64,000 nt of DNA from Chitinophaga pinensis (GCA_945872405.1 CAMBZT010000005.1:1-64000); one strand, 5' to 3'. Shown: positions 54,893 to 64,000, counted from the stretch's first letter. The notes: generated by a model from the letters alone, not told the origin. Numbers and translations: made by a program.

Positions 54893-57343
54893 ATGGAACC
54901 CAATCAGAATACTTCTAAGCAAGCTACTAATAGTTTAATGGATACCGTCAATGTAGGATTGATCATCTATTTGATTAAAAAGACACTACCCATTATCATA
55001 GTCATGATTGTTTTGGCAAGTGCCTTAGGCTTTTTTTACTTAAAGTATACCAACAAGATTTATCAAGGTAAAGCAACATTATTATTACAAGAGCAGAAAC
55101 AGCAAGAGTTACTAGGTGTGCAGGACTTGACACAGATTGAAAACTTTGATTTAAATAGGGAAATACAGTTTATGCGATCCAAGACATTCATTGAGAGAGC
55201 ATTAGATTCACTTGATTTGGACGTTCAGTATTTTCAAAAAAGCCGATTGGGGATTTTAAATACAGAGTATTATAAAAATTCACCTTTTCGAATTAGCCAT
55301 GTTGTTAAAAACAAGGCAATATACGGAAAACAAATATTCATTAATCTTATCAGCAACCAGCGTTGTGAATTGAGTTATGAGGTTGATAATAAATCGATAG
55401 TAAAAATTATAGATTTCGATAAGTTGGAATCTAGTAAGGATATGGACATTTTTATTCATTATCAAAAGCAGTTTAATCCTTGGAAGGTTACTAAGTGGTT
55501 TGTGATAATAAATGCTCATGATGAAGTCGTAAATGATATCACTAGAAACCTTTATATTCAACCGATCGATGTAGTTACCAAAAGAGTTTTGATAACCTAC
55601 AATAATACGGTACCAGAAAAGGCATTCGATATCATATCAAGTCTATCTTATAACTTTATCGAGTACAACAGAGAGCGCAAGGCAAAAGGGTTTACTAGTG
55701 TTTTATCCTTCTTGGACGATCAAATAAAAGATATTGGTGATAAGTATTTTAATATACAAGATTCTCTAAATGAATTTAGTGTTAAAAATGATTTCTATGA
55801 TTTAGGCGTGAAAGATAATAGTCAAAGTGCTGAATTAAAGGAGCTTGACAAACGAGCAGATGATATTCTATTGGGTCAAGAAAACATTGACTTTGTTTAT
55901 GTATATCTTCAAAAGCACGATGATATTAACTTGATCAATATTGTTGATTTGGAATCGAAGTCAGACGGAAAGCTGGAGGAAATTGCCAAGATAAAGGCAC
56001 TTTTGATGGAAAAGAAGATTAAGATTCTAGATATCAATAGTCCCCATCCAGACATTCAAATTATAGATGATAATATTCTACTGCTGAGAAAACAATTGGT
56101 GAAGCGATTAGAAAATGCCATTTACTTGAACAAAAGAGCTTCAAATAATTTGCAGGGTGAGAAAGCAAGCATTAAGGAAAACCTTAAAAAAATTCCTGAG
56201 ATTACAAGTAAGATAAATCAGATTCAAAATCAGAGAGATCTTTATGAAGGCATCTATTCTAGCATGATTTCAAAGCGAACTGATTATCAAATTGGAAGAG
56301 CAGCCATTGTGTCGGATTTTATCATGATTGAGATGCCTAATGTCTTAACAACTCCAATTAGTCCAAATACTAAGTTGATTCAAATTGGCTCGATATTGTT
56401 TGCTTTATTAGTGGGTTTACTTTTGATAGTATTGAAATATTTTAGAATATCTGAGATTTTATCATTGGAAGAGGTTCGTGACAAAATAAATTGCACTATT
56501 TTGGGAGCAGTTCCGAAATACAAAGAGAATCTAGTCTTCTCAAGGATTGTTGTTGTGCAAGACCCCAAATCATCTATAACCGAATCATTTAGACAACTGC
56601 GAAGTAATTTTCAATTTATTACTACTGAGAATAAAACGAAAGTATTTGCCACTACGTCCACAATACCTGGAGAAGGAAAGACATTTATCGGATTAAATCT
56701 TGCTGCTATTTTTAGCATGCTTGATAAAAAAGTAATTATTATTGATTTAGATTTACGGAAGCCAAGACTGGCAAAGGTCTTTAATATCGAACCACCCGAG
56801 GGTATGAGTACTATACTTTCTGAGCAATCAAATTTTGAAGATTGTATCTATTCATCAGGAGTTAAAAATCTGGATTTCATTCCTTGTGGTCCTATTCCAC
56901 CAAATCCTTCAGAGTTGATTATGTCAAAAACAATGGATGTTTTTCTCGAGAAATTGAAGCTGAAGTATGATTACATATTTATTGACACTCCACCAATCGG
57001 AATTGTAACAGATGCAATGGATGTTTTAAAGAAAGTTGACTATCCGATTTATGTACTCAGAGCAGGCTATTCGAAACGCGGATTTCTGGATAATATAAAT
57101 AAGTTAAACGCGGAGAATGGGCTTAAATTAAATGTCGTTCTAAATGATTTTGGAAATGGACCATCTGAATATGCCACAAAGTATGATAAAAAATACGGTT
57201 ATAGCTATGGTTATGGTTATGGTTACGGTTATGGCTATGGTTACGGCTATGGTTATTATTCGGATGATAAAAAGAAGGAAAAGAAGTCAATGCTAGGTAG
57301 AGCAATTGATCGAATAAATATTTTTAAAGATAAAGAGGAATAA
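54893..57343 (+). CDS. wzc: Wzc-like chain-length determinant and tyrosine autokinase
   Basis: 816 residues. Wzz domain with membrane helix 1 (about 28-50, LPIIIVMIVLASALGFFYL), long periplasmic coiled coil, GNVR-like region and helix 2 near 495-515 (IGSILFALLVGLLLIVL). The cytoplasmic BY-kinase has Walker A STIPGEGKTF near 590, Walker A' VIIIDLDLRKPR and Walker B YDYIFIDTPP. The tail from residue 768 holds ten consecutive Tyr-Gly/Ser dipeptides (YSYGYGYGYGY and onward), the cluster whose autophosphorylation controls oligomer state. Controls polymer length and export with the Wza-like channel. Two bases separate it from the next gene. Confidence 0.94.
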   Translation: MEPNQNTSKQATNSLMDTVNVGLIIYLIKKTLPIIIVMIVLASALGFFYLKYTNKIYQGKATLLLQEQKQQELLGVQDLTQIENFDLNREIQFMRSKTFIERALDSLDLDVQYFQKSRLGILNTEYYKNSPFRISHVVKNKAIYGKQIFINLISNQRCELSYEVDNKSIVKIIDFDKLESSKDMDIFIHYQKQFNPWKVTKWFVIINAHDEVVNDITRNLYIQPIDVVTKRVLITYNNTVPEKAFDIISSLSYNFIEYNRERKAKGFTSVLSFLDDQIKDIGDKYFNIQDSLNEFSVKNDFYDLGVKDNSQSAELKELDKRADDILLGQENIDFVYVYLQKHDDINLINIVDLESKSDGKLEEIAKIKALLMEKKIKILDINSPHPDIQIIDDNILLLRKQLVKRLENAIYLNKRASNNLQGEKASIKENLKKIPEITSKINQIQNQRDLYEGIYSSMISKRTDYQIGRAAIVSDFIMIEMPNVLTTPISPNTKLIQIGSILFALLVGLLLIVLKYFRISEILSLEEVRDKINCTILGAVPKYKENLVFSRIVVVQDPKSSITESFRQLRSNFQFITTENKTKVFATTSTIPGEGKTFIGLNLAAIFSMLDKKVIIIDLDLRKPRLAKVFNIEPPEGMSTILSEQSNFEDCIYSSGVKNLDFIPCGPIPPNPSELIMSKTMDVFLEKLKLKYDYIFIDTPPIGIVTDAMDVLKKVDYPIYVLRAGYSKRGFLDNINKLNAENGLKLNVVLNDFGNGPSEYATKYDKKYGYSYGYGYGYGYGYGYGYGYYSDDKKKEKKSMLGRAIDRINIFKDKEE
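57194..57259 (+). repeat. TAYGGY hexamer repeat in the kinase tail
   Basis: Ten tandem six-base units (TACGGT, TATAGC, TATGGT and so on; 57194-57253) followed by TATTAT, encoding a (YG)n tract. Units differ only at third positions, so slippage would change the number of tyrosines without a frameshift. Confidence 0.92.
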
Positions 57344-57345
57344 TC

Positions 57346-58488
57346 ATGAGTGATCTTCAATTTTTAATTATCGGAATCACCTTGTTTATTTCTTTTGGAT
57401 TTTCGCTTATAATAAATAAATTATTGCTTCGTTTTTCCACTAATTTGGGCATGAGAAATCTGAAGAAGAGAGATGAGATTAGGTGGTCAAGTGAGCGAAA
57501 GCCAGCCTTAGGGGGAATTTCTTTTTTTATTTGTTTCCTCATTTCTGTTGCATTGATTGGAATAATGCCCCTTGAAGGAACAGGAATGGAACCTTTTAAT
57601 ATTTCTTTACTAGGGATTGCCGCTGCCTCGACCCTTGGCTTTATAATAGGATTGGCTGATGATGCCTATAATACAAATCCAATGGTGAAATTATTTGGGC
57701 AAGTTACTTGTGCGTTTATATTGATTGTAACCGGTGTTGTGTTACCAGTTAGTAGTTCTGAGTCCATCAATGTATTATTCACTATCGTTTGGGTTATTGG
57801 TATGATGAATTCAATCAATATGCTTGATAATATGGATGGGGTTTCTACGTCTATCTCTATTTCGATTATTCTTGGTATGATTACCTATGAATTTTACTCT
57901 GGTAATATAAATATTATCTACACAATGATTTTAGTAGGAGTAATGGGTGGTTTATTAGGTTTTTTAGTATACAACTGGAGTCCATCAAGTATCTACATGG
58001 GAGATACAGGTAGTATGTTTCTTGGCGTTTTATTGGCAGGATCAAGTATTTGGTTCATCTGGAATGAAAGAGATGTTTATGGCGGTACCTTTCAGGTAAG
58101 GCAATTTGTGATTCCAATGATTATTTTTATTGTTCCATTGATTGATACCATCACTGTTACTTTTAGAAGATTGTTGAAAAAGCAGTCTCCTTTTGTTGGA
58201 GGTAAGGATCATATAACCCACCATTTGGTGTATCTAGGATTAAAGGAAAAAACGGTAGCATTTATTTTATTGGCAGTGTCATTAACTTCCATTCCACTTG
58301 TTATTTGTCTAAAATCGATTGAATGGACAATCATAACAACAATTCTTGCGTATATATATTTTATTTTTTTATTAGCTGTCATGCAAGTTTTATATCAGAA
58401 AGGAGCAAAGCGTAATAGTGAAAAAGCACCTCAGACTATATTGAAGACACCGTCAAAGTCAAACAAAACACTAAAGAAAGTTTCTTAA
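57346..58488 (+). CDS. wecA: undecaprenyl-phosphate sugar-1-phosphate transferase, WecA/MraY family
   Basis: A 380-residue membrane protein with about 10-11 helices. Family motifs: RKPALGGISFFICF, LADDAYNTNPMVKLFGQ (DDxxD-like), NMLDNMDGVSTSISI, SPSSIYMGDTGSMFLG and GGKDHITHHLVYLGL (HIHH-like loop). It transfers HexNAc-1-phosphate to undecaprenyl phosphate, the first step of glycan assembly. Last gene of the wza-wzc-wecA operon. Could equally be called a GlcNAc-1-P or another HexNAc-1-P transferase. Confidence 0.92.
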   Translation: MSDLQFLIIGITLFISFGFSLIINKLLLRFSTNLGMRNLKKRDEIRWSSERKPALGGISFFICFLISVALIGIMPLEGTGMEPFNISLLGIAAASTLGFIIGLADDAYNTNPMVKLFGQVTCAFILIVTGVVLPVSSSESINVLFTIVWVIGMMNSINMLDNMDGVSTSISISIILGMITYEFYSGNINIIYTMILVGVMGGLLGFLVYNWSPSSIYMGDTGSMFLGVLLAGSSIWFIWNERDVYGGTFQVRQFVIPMIIFIVPLIDTITVTFRRLLKKQSPFVGGKDHITHHLVYLGLKEKTVAFILLAVSLTSIPLVICLKSIEWTIITTILAYIYFIFLLAVMQVLYQKGAKRNSEKAPQTILKTPSKSNKTLKKVS

Positions 58489-58849
58489 AATTTGATTAAA
58501 ATTTAGGGCTTCACGATTATTTTTTCTAGACCATTTTCATCTTTGCCATATTTCTAATTTGGAGGATTCGTTCTAGAAGAGGAAGTATAAACGTTGTTTC
58601 AAGGGTTTCGGTTCGCTTACTTTGATCTTGAATTTCCTTTTGACGAGGTTTATAATTTTCCACCTAAAGCCTGTAACGATTTATAAAATCGTCGGCATCC
58701 TCATTCCTCTGATCGAATTAAAAAAAATATTTGTCACATGAAGTAGAATTTTTATCTCTTTCATCTTTTAGACATTATTTAGAATAAGTTAGTTGATTGT
58801 TAATTAAATAAAGATATATTTAATCTACAGATAACTGTTTGTAGTGCAA
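58489..58849. other. convergent intergenic region, no gene seen
   Basis: 361 AT-rich bases between the convergent wecA-like gene and metH. The only notable structure is ACGATTT/AAATCGT (58676-58682, 58686-58692; loop ATA), a 7-bp hairpin without a T tract, so not a convincing terminator. Confidence 0.5.
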
Positions 58850-61800
58850 TTATTCGTACGATAAGTTACTTTGAAGCCATCGTTCCATGATCTCCATTGG
58901 CATCTTTTTGCGAGTTGCTAAACTTTCAACTTGATCTTTCTCAATTTTGCCAACACCGAAATAGCGACTTTTAGGATGCGAAAAATAAAATCCACTCACC
59001 GAACTCGCTGGATACATGGCATTGCTCTCCGTAAGTATGATGCCCGTATTTTCTTTGACTTGAAGTAAGTCCCATAACAAAGATTTTTCTGTATGATCTG
59101 GACATGCTGCATATCCTGGCGCAGGTCTTATACCTTGATATTTTTCATTTACTAATTCTTCACTGCTTAGCTTTTCTTCCGCACCATATCCCCAAAATTC
59201 CTTTCTCACTCGCTCATGCATTCTTTCTGCAAACGCCTCAGCAAGTCTATCTGCGAGCGCTTTTAGTAGAATTGAGGAGTAATCATCCAAGTTTTCTTCG
59301 AATTCTTTAATTTTCTTTTCTATTCCAATGCCACTTGTAACTGCAAAGGCTCCTATATAATCCTTCTTGCTACTTTCTTTCGGTGCAATAAAATCACTTA
59401 ATGCCATGTTGGGTATGCCTGGTGCTTTTTTTGTCTGTTGACGCATGTGATGCAGTGTTAGTATCGTTTCCTCGGTATTATCATTGTATACTTCGATATC
59501 ATCACAATCAACAGAATTAGCCGGAAGTATGCCAACCACAGCTCTAGCAGTAATCCATTTTTCATCGATTATATGTTGTAACATCTTTTGTGCATCATCA
59601 TACAATACTTTGGCTTCTTTACCGTATCGTTCGCTCTCAAAAATCTTAGGATAGGTGCCTGCCATTTCCCATGTGGCAAAGAATGGTGACCAATCAATGT
59701 ATGCCGCAATTTCTTTCAGAGGGTAGTCATTAAACACCTGTACTCCTGATTTGATGGGTACAAACGGAGTAAAACTTTCCCAGTCTATTTTAGTTTTATT
59801 TTTTCTGGCTTCTTCTAATGAAACGTATTCTATGGCAGATTTACGACCTTTATGGTTTTCACGCATCATCTCATATTCTGCTTTCAATTCGTTGACAAAG
59901 CTTTCCTTTTTGTCTCTATTTAGTAAGGTGCTCACAACAGTTACACTCTTTGAAGCATCCAGCACGTGAACAGTAGTACCGCTGAACATTGGGTCAATTT
60001 TAACAGCGGTATGTATTCTTGATGTAGTTGCCCCACCTATCATTAAGGGGATATCAATTCCAAGTCTTTCCATCTCTTTTGCCACATGTACCATCTCGTC
60101 AAGCGAAGGAGTAATCAAGCCGCTCAATCCGATAATATCCACTTGCTCTTCTTTAGCTGCCTTTAAGATTTTATCAGCAGAAACCATGACTCCCAAATCG
60201 ATAATTTCATAATTGTTACAGGCCAATACAACCCCCACAATATTTTTTCCAATATCATGTACATCACCCTTTACAGTGGCCATTAAAATTTTTCCATTCG
60301 CACTTCTTCCTGTTGGATTTTTTTTCTTCTCTTCAATCAAATAAGGCTCTAAATAGGCCACAGATTTTTTCATCACTCTTGCACTTTTTACCACCTGTGG
60401 TAAAAACATTTTGCCGGCACCAAACAAGTCGCCAACTATGTTCATCCCAGCCATCAATGGTCCTTCTATCACTTGTAAGGGTGTTTTATATTTTTGAAAA
60501 GCTTCTTCAGTATCAGCATCAATAAATTCGACAATACCTTTGACAAGTGCATGTGATAATCGAGCTTCCACACTTCCGTTTCTCCATTCGTCATTCACCA
60601 CTTCTGCTTTGTCTTTTTTCTTTACTGTCTCAGCAAAATTGAGTAGCCGTTCAGTCGCATCTTCTTTTCTATCTAACAAAACATCTTCCACATGCTCTAA
60701 CAAATCTTTCGGAATATCATCATAGACCTCCAACATTGCTGGATTTACAATTCCCATATCCATGCCGTTTTTGATGGCGTGATACAAAAAGGCCGAGTGC
60801 ATTGCTTCTCTCACTGTGTTATTACCTCTAAAGGAGAAAGAAACATTGCTAACGCCACCACTCACATGGGCATGCGTTAAATTTGTTCGTATCCATTTTG
60901 TAGCATTAAAAAAATCTAGTGCATTTTTTCTGTGCTCTTCCATTCCTGTTGCTACAGGAAAAATATTGGGATCAAAAATGATATCTGAAGCTGGGAATTT
61001 TACCTGCTCAGTTAAAATTTGATAGCTTCTTTTACAGATTTCAATTCTTCTTTCGTAGCTGTCCGCTTGTCCATCTTCATCAAAAGCCATCACTATCACA
61101 GCAGCACCGTATTGCTTGACAAGTCGAGCTTGTCGTATAAATTCTTCTTCGCCTCCTTTTAGTGAAATAGAGTTCACGATGCATTTGCCCTGCACACATT
61201 TTAGACCTTCTTCAATAATTTCCCACTTCGAAGAATCAATCATGATGGGCACCTTAGAAATTTCAGGCTCAGATACTACTAAATGTAGAAATTTTGTCAT
61301 GGCATCAACCCCATCCAACATACCTTCGTCCATGTTAATGTCAATCACTTGCGCACCACCCTCTACCTGCTCGCGAGCCACTGCTAACGCATCTTCATAT
61401 TTGTCTTCTTTTATAAGTTTCAAAAACTTGGCAGAACCTGTTACATTCGTTCTTTCACCAATATTCATAAAGTTAGATGCTGCAGTTACAATTACGGGTT
61501 CTAAGCCACTCAATTGTAAATTGTTTTTAGATTCTTTTCTAATTCTTGGTTGATATTTCGCAGCAATTTCTGCCATTACTTTGATATGGTCTGGAGTGGT
61601 TCCACAACACCCACCAAGAATATTAATAAAGCCACTTTTACAGAAATCTTCTACCTGTGTTCCCATTTCATTGGGTGTTTCATCGTATTGGCCAAACTCA
61701 TTGGGTAAACCTGCATTGGGATAGGCACTTACAAAACATGTTGCAATGTCCGACAGGGCTTCAATATGAGGCCTCATATCTTTTGCACCCAATGCACAGT

Positions 61801-62521
61801 TCAATCCAACACTTAACAAATTAGCATGTGAAACTGAAATGTAAAATGCCTCTGAAGTTTGTCCACTCAATGTTCTACCACTAGCATCAGTGATTGTTCC
61901 AGAAACCATTATTGGCAACTGAACATTTTTTTCTTCCATTATGCGCTCAACAGCAAAAATGGCGGCTTTGCAATTTAAGGTATCAAAAACAGTTTCAATT
62001 AATATAATATCAGAGCCGCCGTCTATCAGGCCTTTTGTTTGTGTAGAGTAAGCATCTACTAATTGATCAAAAGTAATGGCCCTATATCCAGGATTATTTA
62101 CATCTGGTGAAATGGATGCTGTCCGGTTGGTTGGGCCGATAGCACCAGCCACAAAACGAGGTTTATCGGGGTTCATTCTTGTATAATCATCAGCTGCTTT
62201 GCGTGCTACTCTTGCACTCTCAAAATTGATTTCATACGCCAAATCTTCTAATTTATAATCAGCTTGTGCTATCCATGTTCCACTAAAAGTATTGGTCTCT
62301 ATGATATCTGCACCAGCCTCTAAATAGGCTTTGTGAATCGCTTCGATAATGTCTGGTCTCACGATAGAAAGTAAGTCATTATTGCCCTTCAAGTCATGTG
62401 CGTGATGCAAAAAACGTTCGCCTCTAAAATCTTCTTCCTCCAAAGAATAGCGCTGAATCATAGTACCCATGGCACCATCCAAAATCAATATTCTTTTCTC
62501 TAAAATGTCGTATATATTCAT
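58850..62521 (-). CDS. metH: cobalamin-dependent methionine synthase
   Basis: 1223 residues, full-length four-module MetH. The homocysteine domain has zinc ligands at GLNCALG (about 240) and [11 protein letters not shown] (about 305). The pterin domain has [18 protein letters not shown] and [11 protein letters not shown]. The B12 domain has the cobalt-ligand motif GDVHDIGKN (His about 752), GLSGLITPS and [15 protein letters not shown]. The C-terminal AdoMet reactivation domain has [12 protein letters not shown] near 1132 and [20 protein letters not shown]. Uses methyl-THF from MetF to methylate homocysteine. Controlled by a SAM-I riboswitch in its 5' leader. Confidence 0.98.
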   Translation of the reverse strand: MNIYDILEKRILILDGAMGTMIQRYSLEEEDFRGERFLHHAHDLKGNNDLLSIVRPDIIEAIHKAYLEAGADIIETNTFSGTWIAQADYKLEDLAYEINFESARVARKAADDYTRMNPDKPRFVAGAIGPTNRTASISPDVNNPGYRAITFDQLVDAYSTQTKGLIDGGSDIILIETVFDTLNCKAAIFAVERIMEEKNVQLPIMVSGTITDASGRTLSGQTSEAFYISVSHANLLSVGLNCALGAKDMRPHIEALSDIATCFVSAYPNAGLPNEFGQYDETPNEMGTQVEDFCKSGFINILGGCCGTTPDHIKVMAEIAAKYQPRIRKESKNNLQLSGLEPVIVTAASNFMNIGERTNVTGSAKFLKLIKEDKYEDALAVAREQVEGGAQVIDINMDEGMLDGVDAMTKFLHLVVSEPEISKVPIMIDSSKWEIIEEGLKCVQGKCIVNSISLKGGEEEFIRQARLVKQYGAAVIVMAFDEDGQADSYERRIEICKRSYQILTEQVKFPASDIIFDPNIFPVATGMEEHRKNALDFFNATKWIRTNLTHAHVSGGVSNVSFSFRGNNTVREAMHSAFLYHAIKNGMDMGIVNPAMLEVYDDIPKDLLEHVEDVLLDRKEDATERLLNFAETVKKKDKAEVVNDEWRNGSVEARLSHALVKGIVEFIDADTEEAFQKYKTPLQVIEGPLMAGMNIVGDLFGAGKMFLPQVVKSARVMKKSVAYLEPYLIEEKKKNPTGRSANGKILMATVKGDVHDIGKNIVGVVLACNNYEIIDLGVMVSADKILKAAKEEQVDIIGLSGLITPSLDEMVHVAKEMERLGIDIPLMIGGATTSRIHTAVKIDPMFSGTTVHVLDASKSVTVVSTLLNRDKKESFVNELKAEYEMMRENHKGRKSAIEYVSLEEARKNKTKIDWESFTPFVPIKSGVQVFNDYPLKEIAAYIDWSPFFATWEMAGTYPKIFESERYGKEAKVLYDDAQKMLQHIIDEKWITARAVVGILPANSVDCDDIEVYNDNTEETILTLHHMRQQTKKAPGIPNMALSDFIAPKESSKKDYIGAFAVTSGIGIEKKIKEFEENLDDYSSILLKALADRLAEAFAERMHERVRKEFWGYGAEEKLSSEELVNEKYQGIRPAPGYAACPDHTEKSLLWDLLQVKENTGIILTESNAMYPASSVSGFYFSHPKSRYFGVGKIEKDQVESLATRKKMPMEIMERWLQSNLSYE

Positions 62522-62548
62522 AAAATAAAATTTGTTCTAAAAATTTTA

Positions 62549-62560
62549 CTTATCAAAAAA
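62549..62560 (-). promoter_or_regulatory. possible expression-platform strand of the metH riboswitch
   Basis: RNA UUUUUUGAUAAG, 27 bases before the metH AUG, repeats the P1 3' strand and can pair over 12 positions (one G-U) with the P1 5' strand and its extension at 62741-62752. It could compete with P1. Function inferred only from complementarity. Confidence 0.4.
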
Positions 62561-62619
62561 TGTTGCTAAAAAGAATGAGAGTGGGAAGAAAATTCAACTT
62601 ATGGGATGAAAACTTTCAC

Positions 62620-62752
62620 CTTATCTTTTCCATAGCATTATAGTGCTATGGCAGGATTTGGCACCGGCTCACATTGCTCGAAATCTAATTCTATCAATGC
62701 TTTTGGTTGCCAAGACATCATCGGGCCTGCTCCCTCCGTCTTTCTTGATAAG
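62620..62752 (-). promoter_or_regulatory. SAM-I (S-box) riboswitch aptamer
   Basis: Reading the minus strand: P1 CUUAUC (62752-62747) with GAUAAG (62625-62620), then GGAGGGA, GGCCCGAUGAUG, GGCAACC, GGUGCCAAAUCCUGC, and a P4-type hairpin CCAUAGCA/UGCUAUGG, in the order and spacing of the S-box consensus. It lies 98 bases upstream of metH, whose product regenerates methionine, the SAM precursor, so binding of SAM should lower expression. No classical terminator with a U tract follows, which suggests control of translation or a non-standard platform. Confidence 0.95.
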
Positions 62753-62756
62753 TAAT

Positions 62757-62786
62757 CAAACGTAAAACTAAAGCATTTCAACTCAA
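62757..62786 (-). promoter_or_regulatory. Bacteroidota promoter of the SAM riboswitch-metH transcript
   Basis: On the minus strand TTG (62786-62784), exactly 19 bases, TACGTTTG (62764-62757). The start of transcription predicted about 6 bases on falls at or next to the first P1 nucleotide of the aptamer. Confidence 0.8.
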
Positions 62787-62850
62787 CCTCCAAAAATAGT
62801 TGCAGGGGATAGGCATTCGTTCAAATAAGTGATGCTTCTATTTTTTGAGG

Positions 62851-62950
62851 GCGAGTAGATCGCTGGAAAAACCAACCAGCCATCTACCGGGCTATGCGCA
62901 GTATCTTTTTAGAAGAACATAAAAAGGATACTTACTGCTATCCCTCTCGC
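62851..62950. repeat. three-helix structured intergenic element, copy 2
   Basis: In the minus-strand reading: outer stem GCGAG/CTCGC. Arm one runs from GGGATAGCAG to GCGCATAGCCC with inner stems AGTATC/GATACT and TTTTTA/TAAAAA. Arm two is TAGATGGCTGG/CCAGCGATCTA with one mismatch. Same conserved sequences and layout as 48300-48372, with all stems changed in compensating fashion. It lies 19 bases after the stop of the secreted protein gene at 62970. Confidence 0.6.
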
Positions 62951-62969
62951 GATTTGTTCTTCCCAAGTA

Positions 62970-64000
62970 TTATTGCTTTATAATCTTAAATACCTTTCCA
63001 TCATTATGTGATAATTGAAGGAAGTATATACCAGCGTTAAGTTTCATCATTGGTATAGTAGTAGCTGTTCCTTTGATTTCTCCTTCCACTACCGATATTC
63101 CAAGCGTATTGAAAAGCTGATAATGAATGGACTCCTCTATTTGACCAATGCAAGAAATATGAAGCTTTTCTGTCACTGGATTTGGATAGACATTAAATGT
63201 TATACTTTGATTTATTTCAGCGATGCCGACGTTAGAATAAGACAATGTACTATCTCTTGCTGCCAATGACTCATTATCATAAGCACCTGATGCCGTTGTT
63301 CTCTTCTCTACTGCCTTTACATAATAATAAACGATGCCTGTTGCGGTAAGTGAGTTATCTGTATAGGTGGTGTCTGTGACAGGTGCAGTATTTAATTTTA
63401 CAAATTCCGTTGTACCACTTAATCTTCTATAAATGTTATAACCGGTCTCACCTGCACCTGCCTGCCAACTTAGTGTACTAACTTTTACCAAAGTGCTAAT
63501 ATGCAGGTTGGTCGGAGCTGTGAGGTATTCTTCACGTAAGGAAGGCTCACCCATTAAATTCATGGAGACCAATCTTGACATCCCACCACCAAGGGTGCTG
63601 CCGAAATAAGTAGAGGAATTATTTTGTGATAATAAACCAGAGTACCCAATATGTTCGCCCATCGCCATATCATAAAAATGCCAATTAGGTCTACCTGCCC
63701 AGCAGTTGGTGAGCGTATTGCCTTGCGCTAAAGGCGCTCTTAGAAATGCATTTGTATAATTCCAATCACCAAAATAAGAACCGAACAACATCGTAAATAC
63801 AGCACTCAAACTATCTGCTGCAAAATTACTTGTGGCACCTATTCCACTAGCACCAGAGTACCAACCACCGCCGCAACCAAAGGACCATTTATAAGCTCCT
63901 GAGGTAGAGGTGGCATAACTAGTTTGTGTGAAATAATCGTCTTTCACAATATTGTTTCTCCCTACTAAAGTTGAAAAATTACGATATCCATTCTGACTGA
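62970..64000 (-). CDS. T9SS-secreted protein with FN3-like domain, 5' part beyond the window
   Basis: The frame is open from the stop at 62970 to the right edge (343 codons); a GTG at 63947 is internal, since NGYRNFSTLVGRNNIVKDDY reads through it. Residues nearest the edge (FTMLFGSYFGDWNY, NCWAGRPNWHFYDM, GEHIGYSGLL, MNLMGEPSL) recall the end of gingipain-like C25 peptidase or similar domains, without a visible catalytic residue. A fibronectin III-like domain follows (STLSWQAGAGETGYNIYRRL, GIVYYYVKAVEK). It ends with a type A T9SS sorting domain (FNVYPNPVTEKLHISCIG, LNAGIYFLQLSHNDGK). Exported to the surface. Confidence 0.85.
   Translation of the reverse strand, partial: SQNGYRNFSTLVGRNNIVKDDYFTQTSYATSTSGAYKWSFGCGGGWYSGASGIGATSNFAADSLSAVFTMLFGSYFGDWNYTNAFLRAPLAQGNTLTNCWAGRPNWHFYDMAMGEHIGYSGLLSQNNSSTYFGSTLGGGMSRLVSMNLMGEPSLREEYLTAPTNLHISTLVKVSTLSWQAGAGETGYNIYRRLSGTTEFVKLNTAPVTDTTYTDNSLTATGIVYYYVKAVEKRTTASGAYDNESLAARDSTLSYSNVGIAEINQSITFNVYPNPVTEKLHISCIGQIEESIHYQLFNTLGISVVEGEIKGTATTIPMMKLNAGIYFLQLSHNDGKVFKIIKQ

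Noticed and set aside
58676-58692. Hairpin ACGATTT/AAATCGT as terminator between wecA-like gene and metH
   Set aside because: Short AT-rich stem with no T tract on either strand.
63945-63947. GTG as the true start of the right-edge T9SS protein
   Set aside because: The frame stays open and protein-like to the window edge (NGYRNFSTLVGRNN), no signal peptide follows the GTG, and T9SS cargo needs one.

Overview
The window reads as chromosomal DNA of a free-living Bacteroidota, probably in or near Chitinophagales/Saprospirales. The grounds are: type IX secretion (T9SS) components and cargo with C-terminal sorting domains, a PorP/SprF protein, promoters of the Bacteroidota form (TTG, about 19 bases, TAnnTTTG), almost no Shine-Dalgarno sequences, low GC, a fused E1 alpha/beta 2-oxoacid dehydrogenase and RNase Y. 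No transposase, integrase, phage gene or CRISPR array was seen.

Left part (1-14.8 kb): a secreted LamG-type protein cut by the window edge, then an exopolysaccharide block with an asparagine-synthase-like amidotransferase, five glycosyltransferases, a polytopic membrane protein, an MsbA/PglK-type ABC exporter and an FkbM methyltransferase. An M3 oligopeptidase interrupts the block. The right exopolysaccharide block (48.4-58.5 kb) holds a WbpB/WlbA-type sugar-nucleotide oxidase, a second amidotransferase, two more glycosyltransferases, and the core export set: a Wza-like lipoprotein, a Wzc-like tyrosine kinase with a (YG)n tail, and a WecA/MraY-type initiating transferase. Together these cover initiation, decoration, flipping, chain-length control and export of a surface polysaccharide.

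Middle (14.8-38.4 kb): a lipoprotein, a CAU-anticodon tRNA, a two-gene operon (MalY/PatB-type aminotransferase plus an unusual FAD monooxygenase-SpxH-like fusion), and a second operon (an AmgK-like anomeric sugar kinase fused to a RapZ C-terminal domain, plus a MurU-like nucleotidyltransferase), which looks like cell-wall amino-sugar recycling. These are followed by a PorP/SprF plus PorE-like T9SS pair, an M32 carboxypeptidase, a small T9SS cargo protein, pheT, a coiled-coil protein with zapA and rny, rpsF-rpsR-rplI, an SDR oxidoreductase, fused E1 and metF.

38.5-46.4 kb is one 2619-residue secreted protein. It has about a dozen Ig-like repeats, including four near-identical 246-bp tandem units, and three glycine-rich modules whose motif order strikingly resembles the glycine-rich domain of animal ALK/LTK receptors. 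It ends with an Ig domain, two FN3-like domains and a T9SS sorting domain.

The right end carries metH under a SAM-I riboswitch. The aptamer starts at the predicted transcription start of a near-ideal Bacteroidota promoter, and a second copy of the P1 3' strand lies near the metH start. A cut T9SS protein closes the window. Two intergenic elements, at 48.3 and 62.9 kb, share the same three-helix fold with compensatory changes and look like a dispersed structured element.
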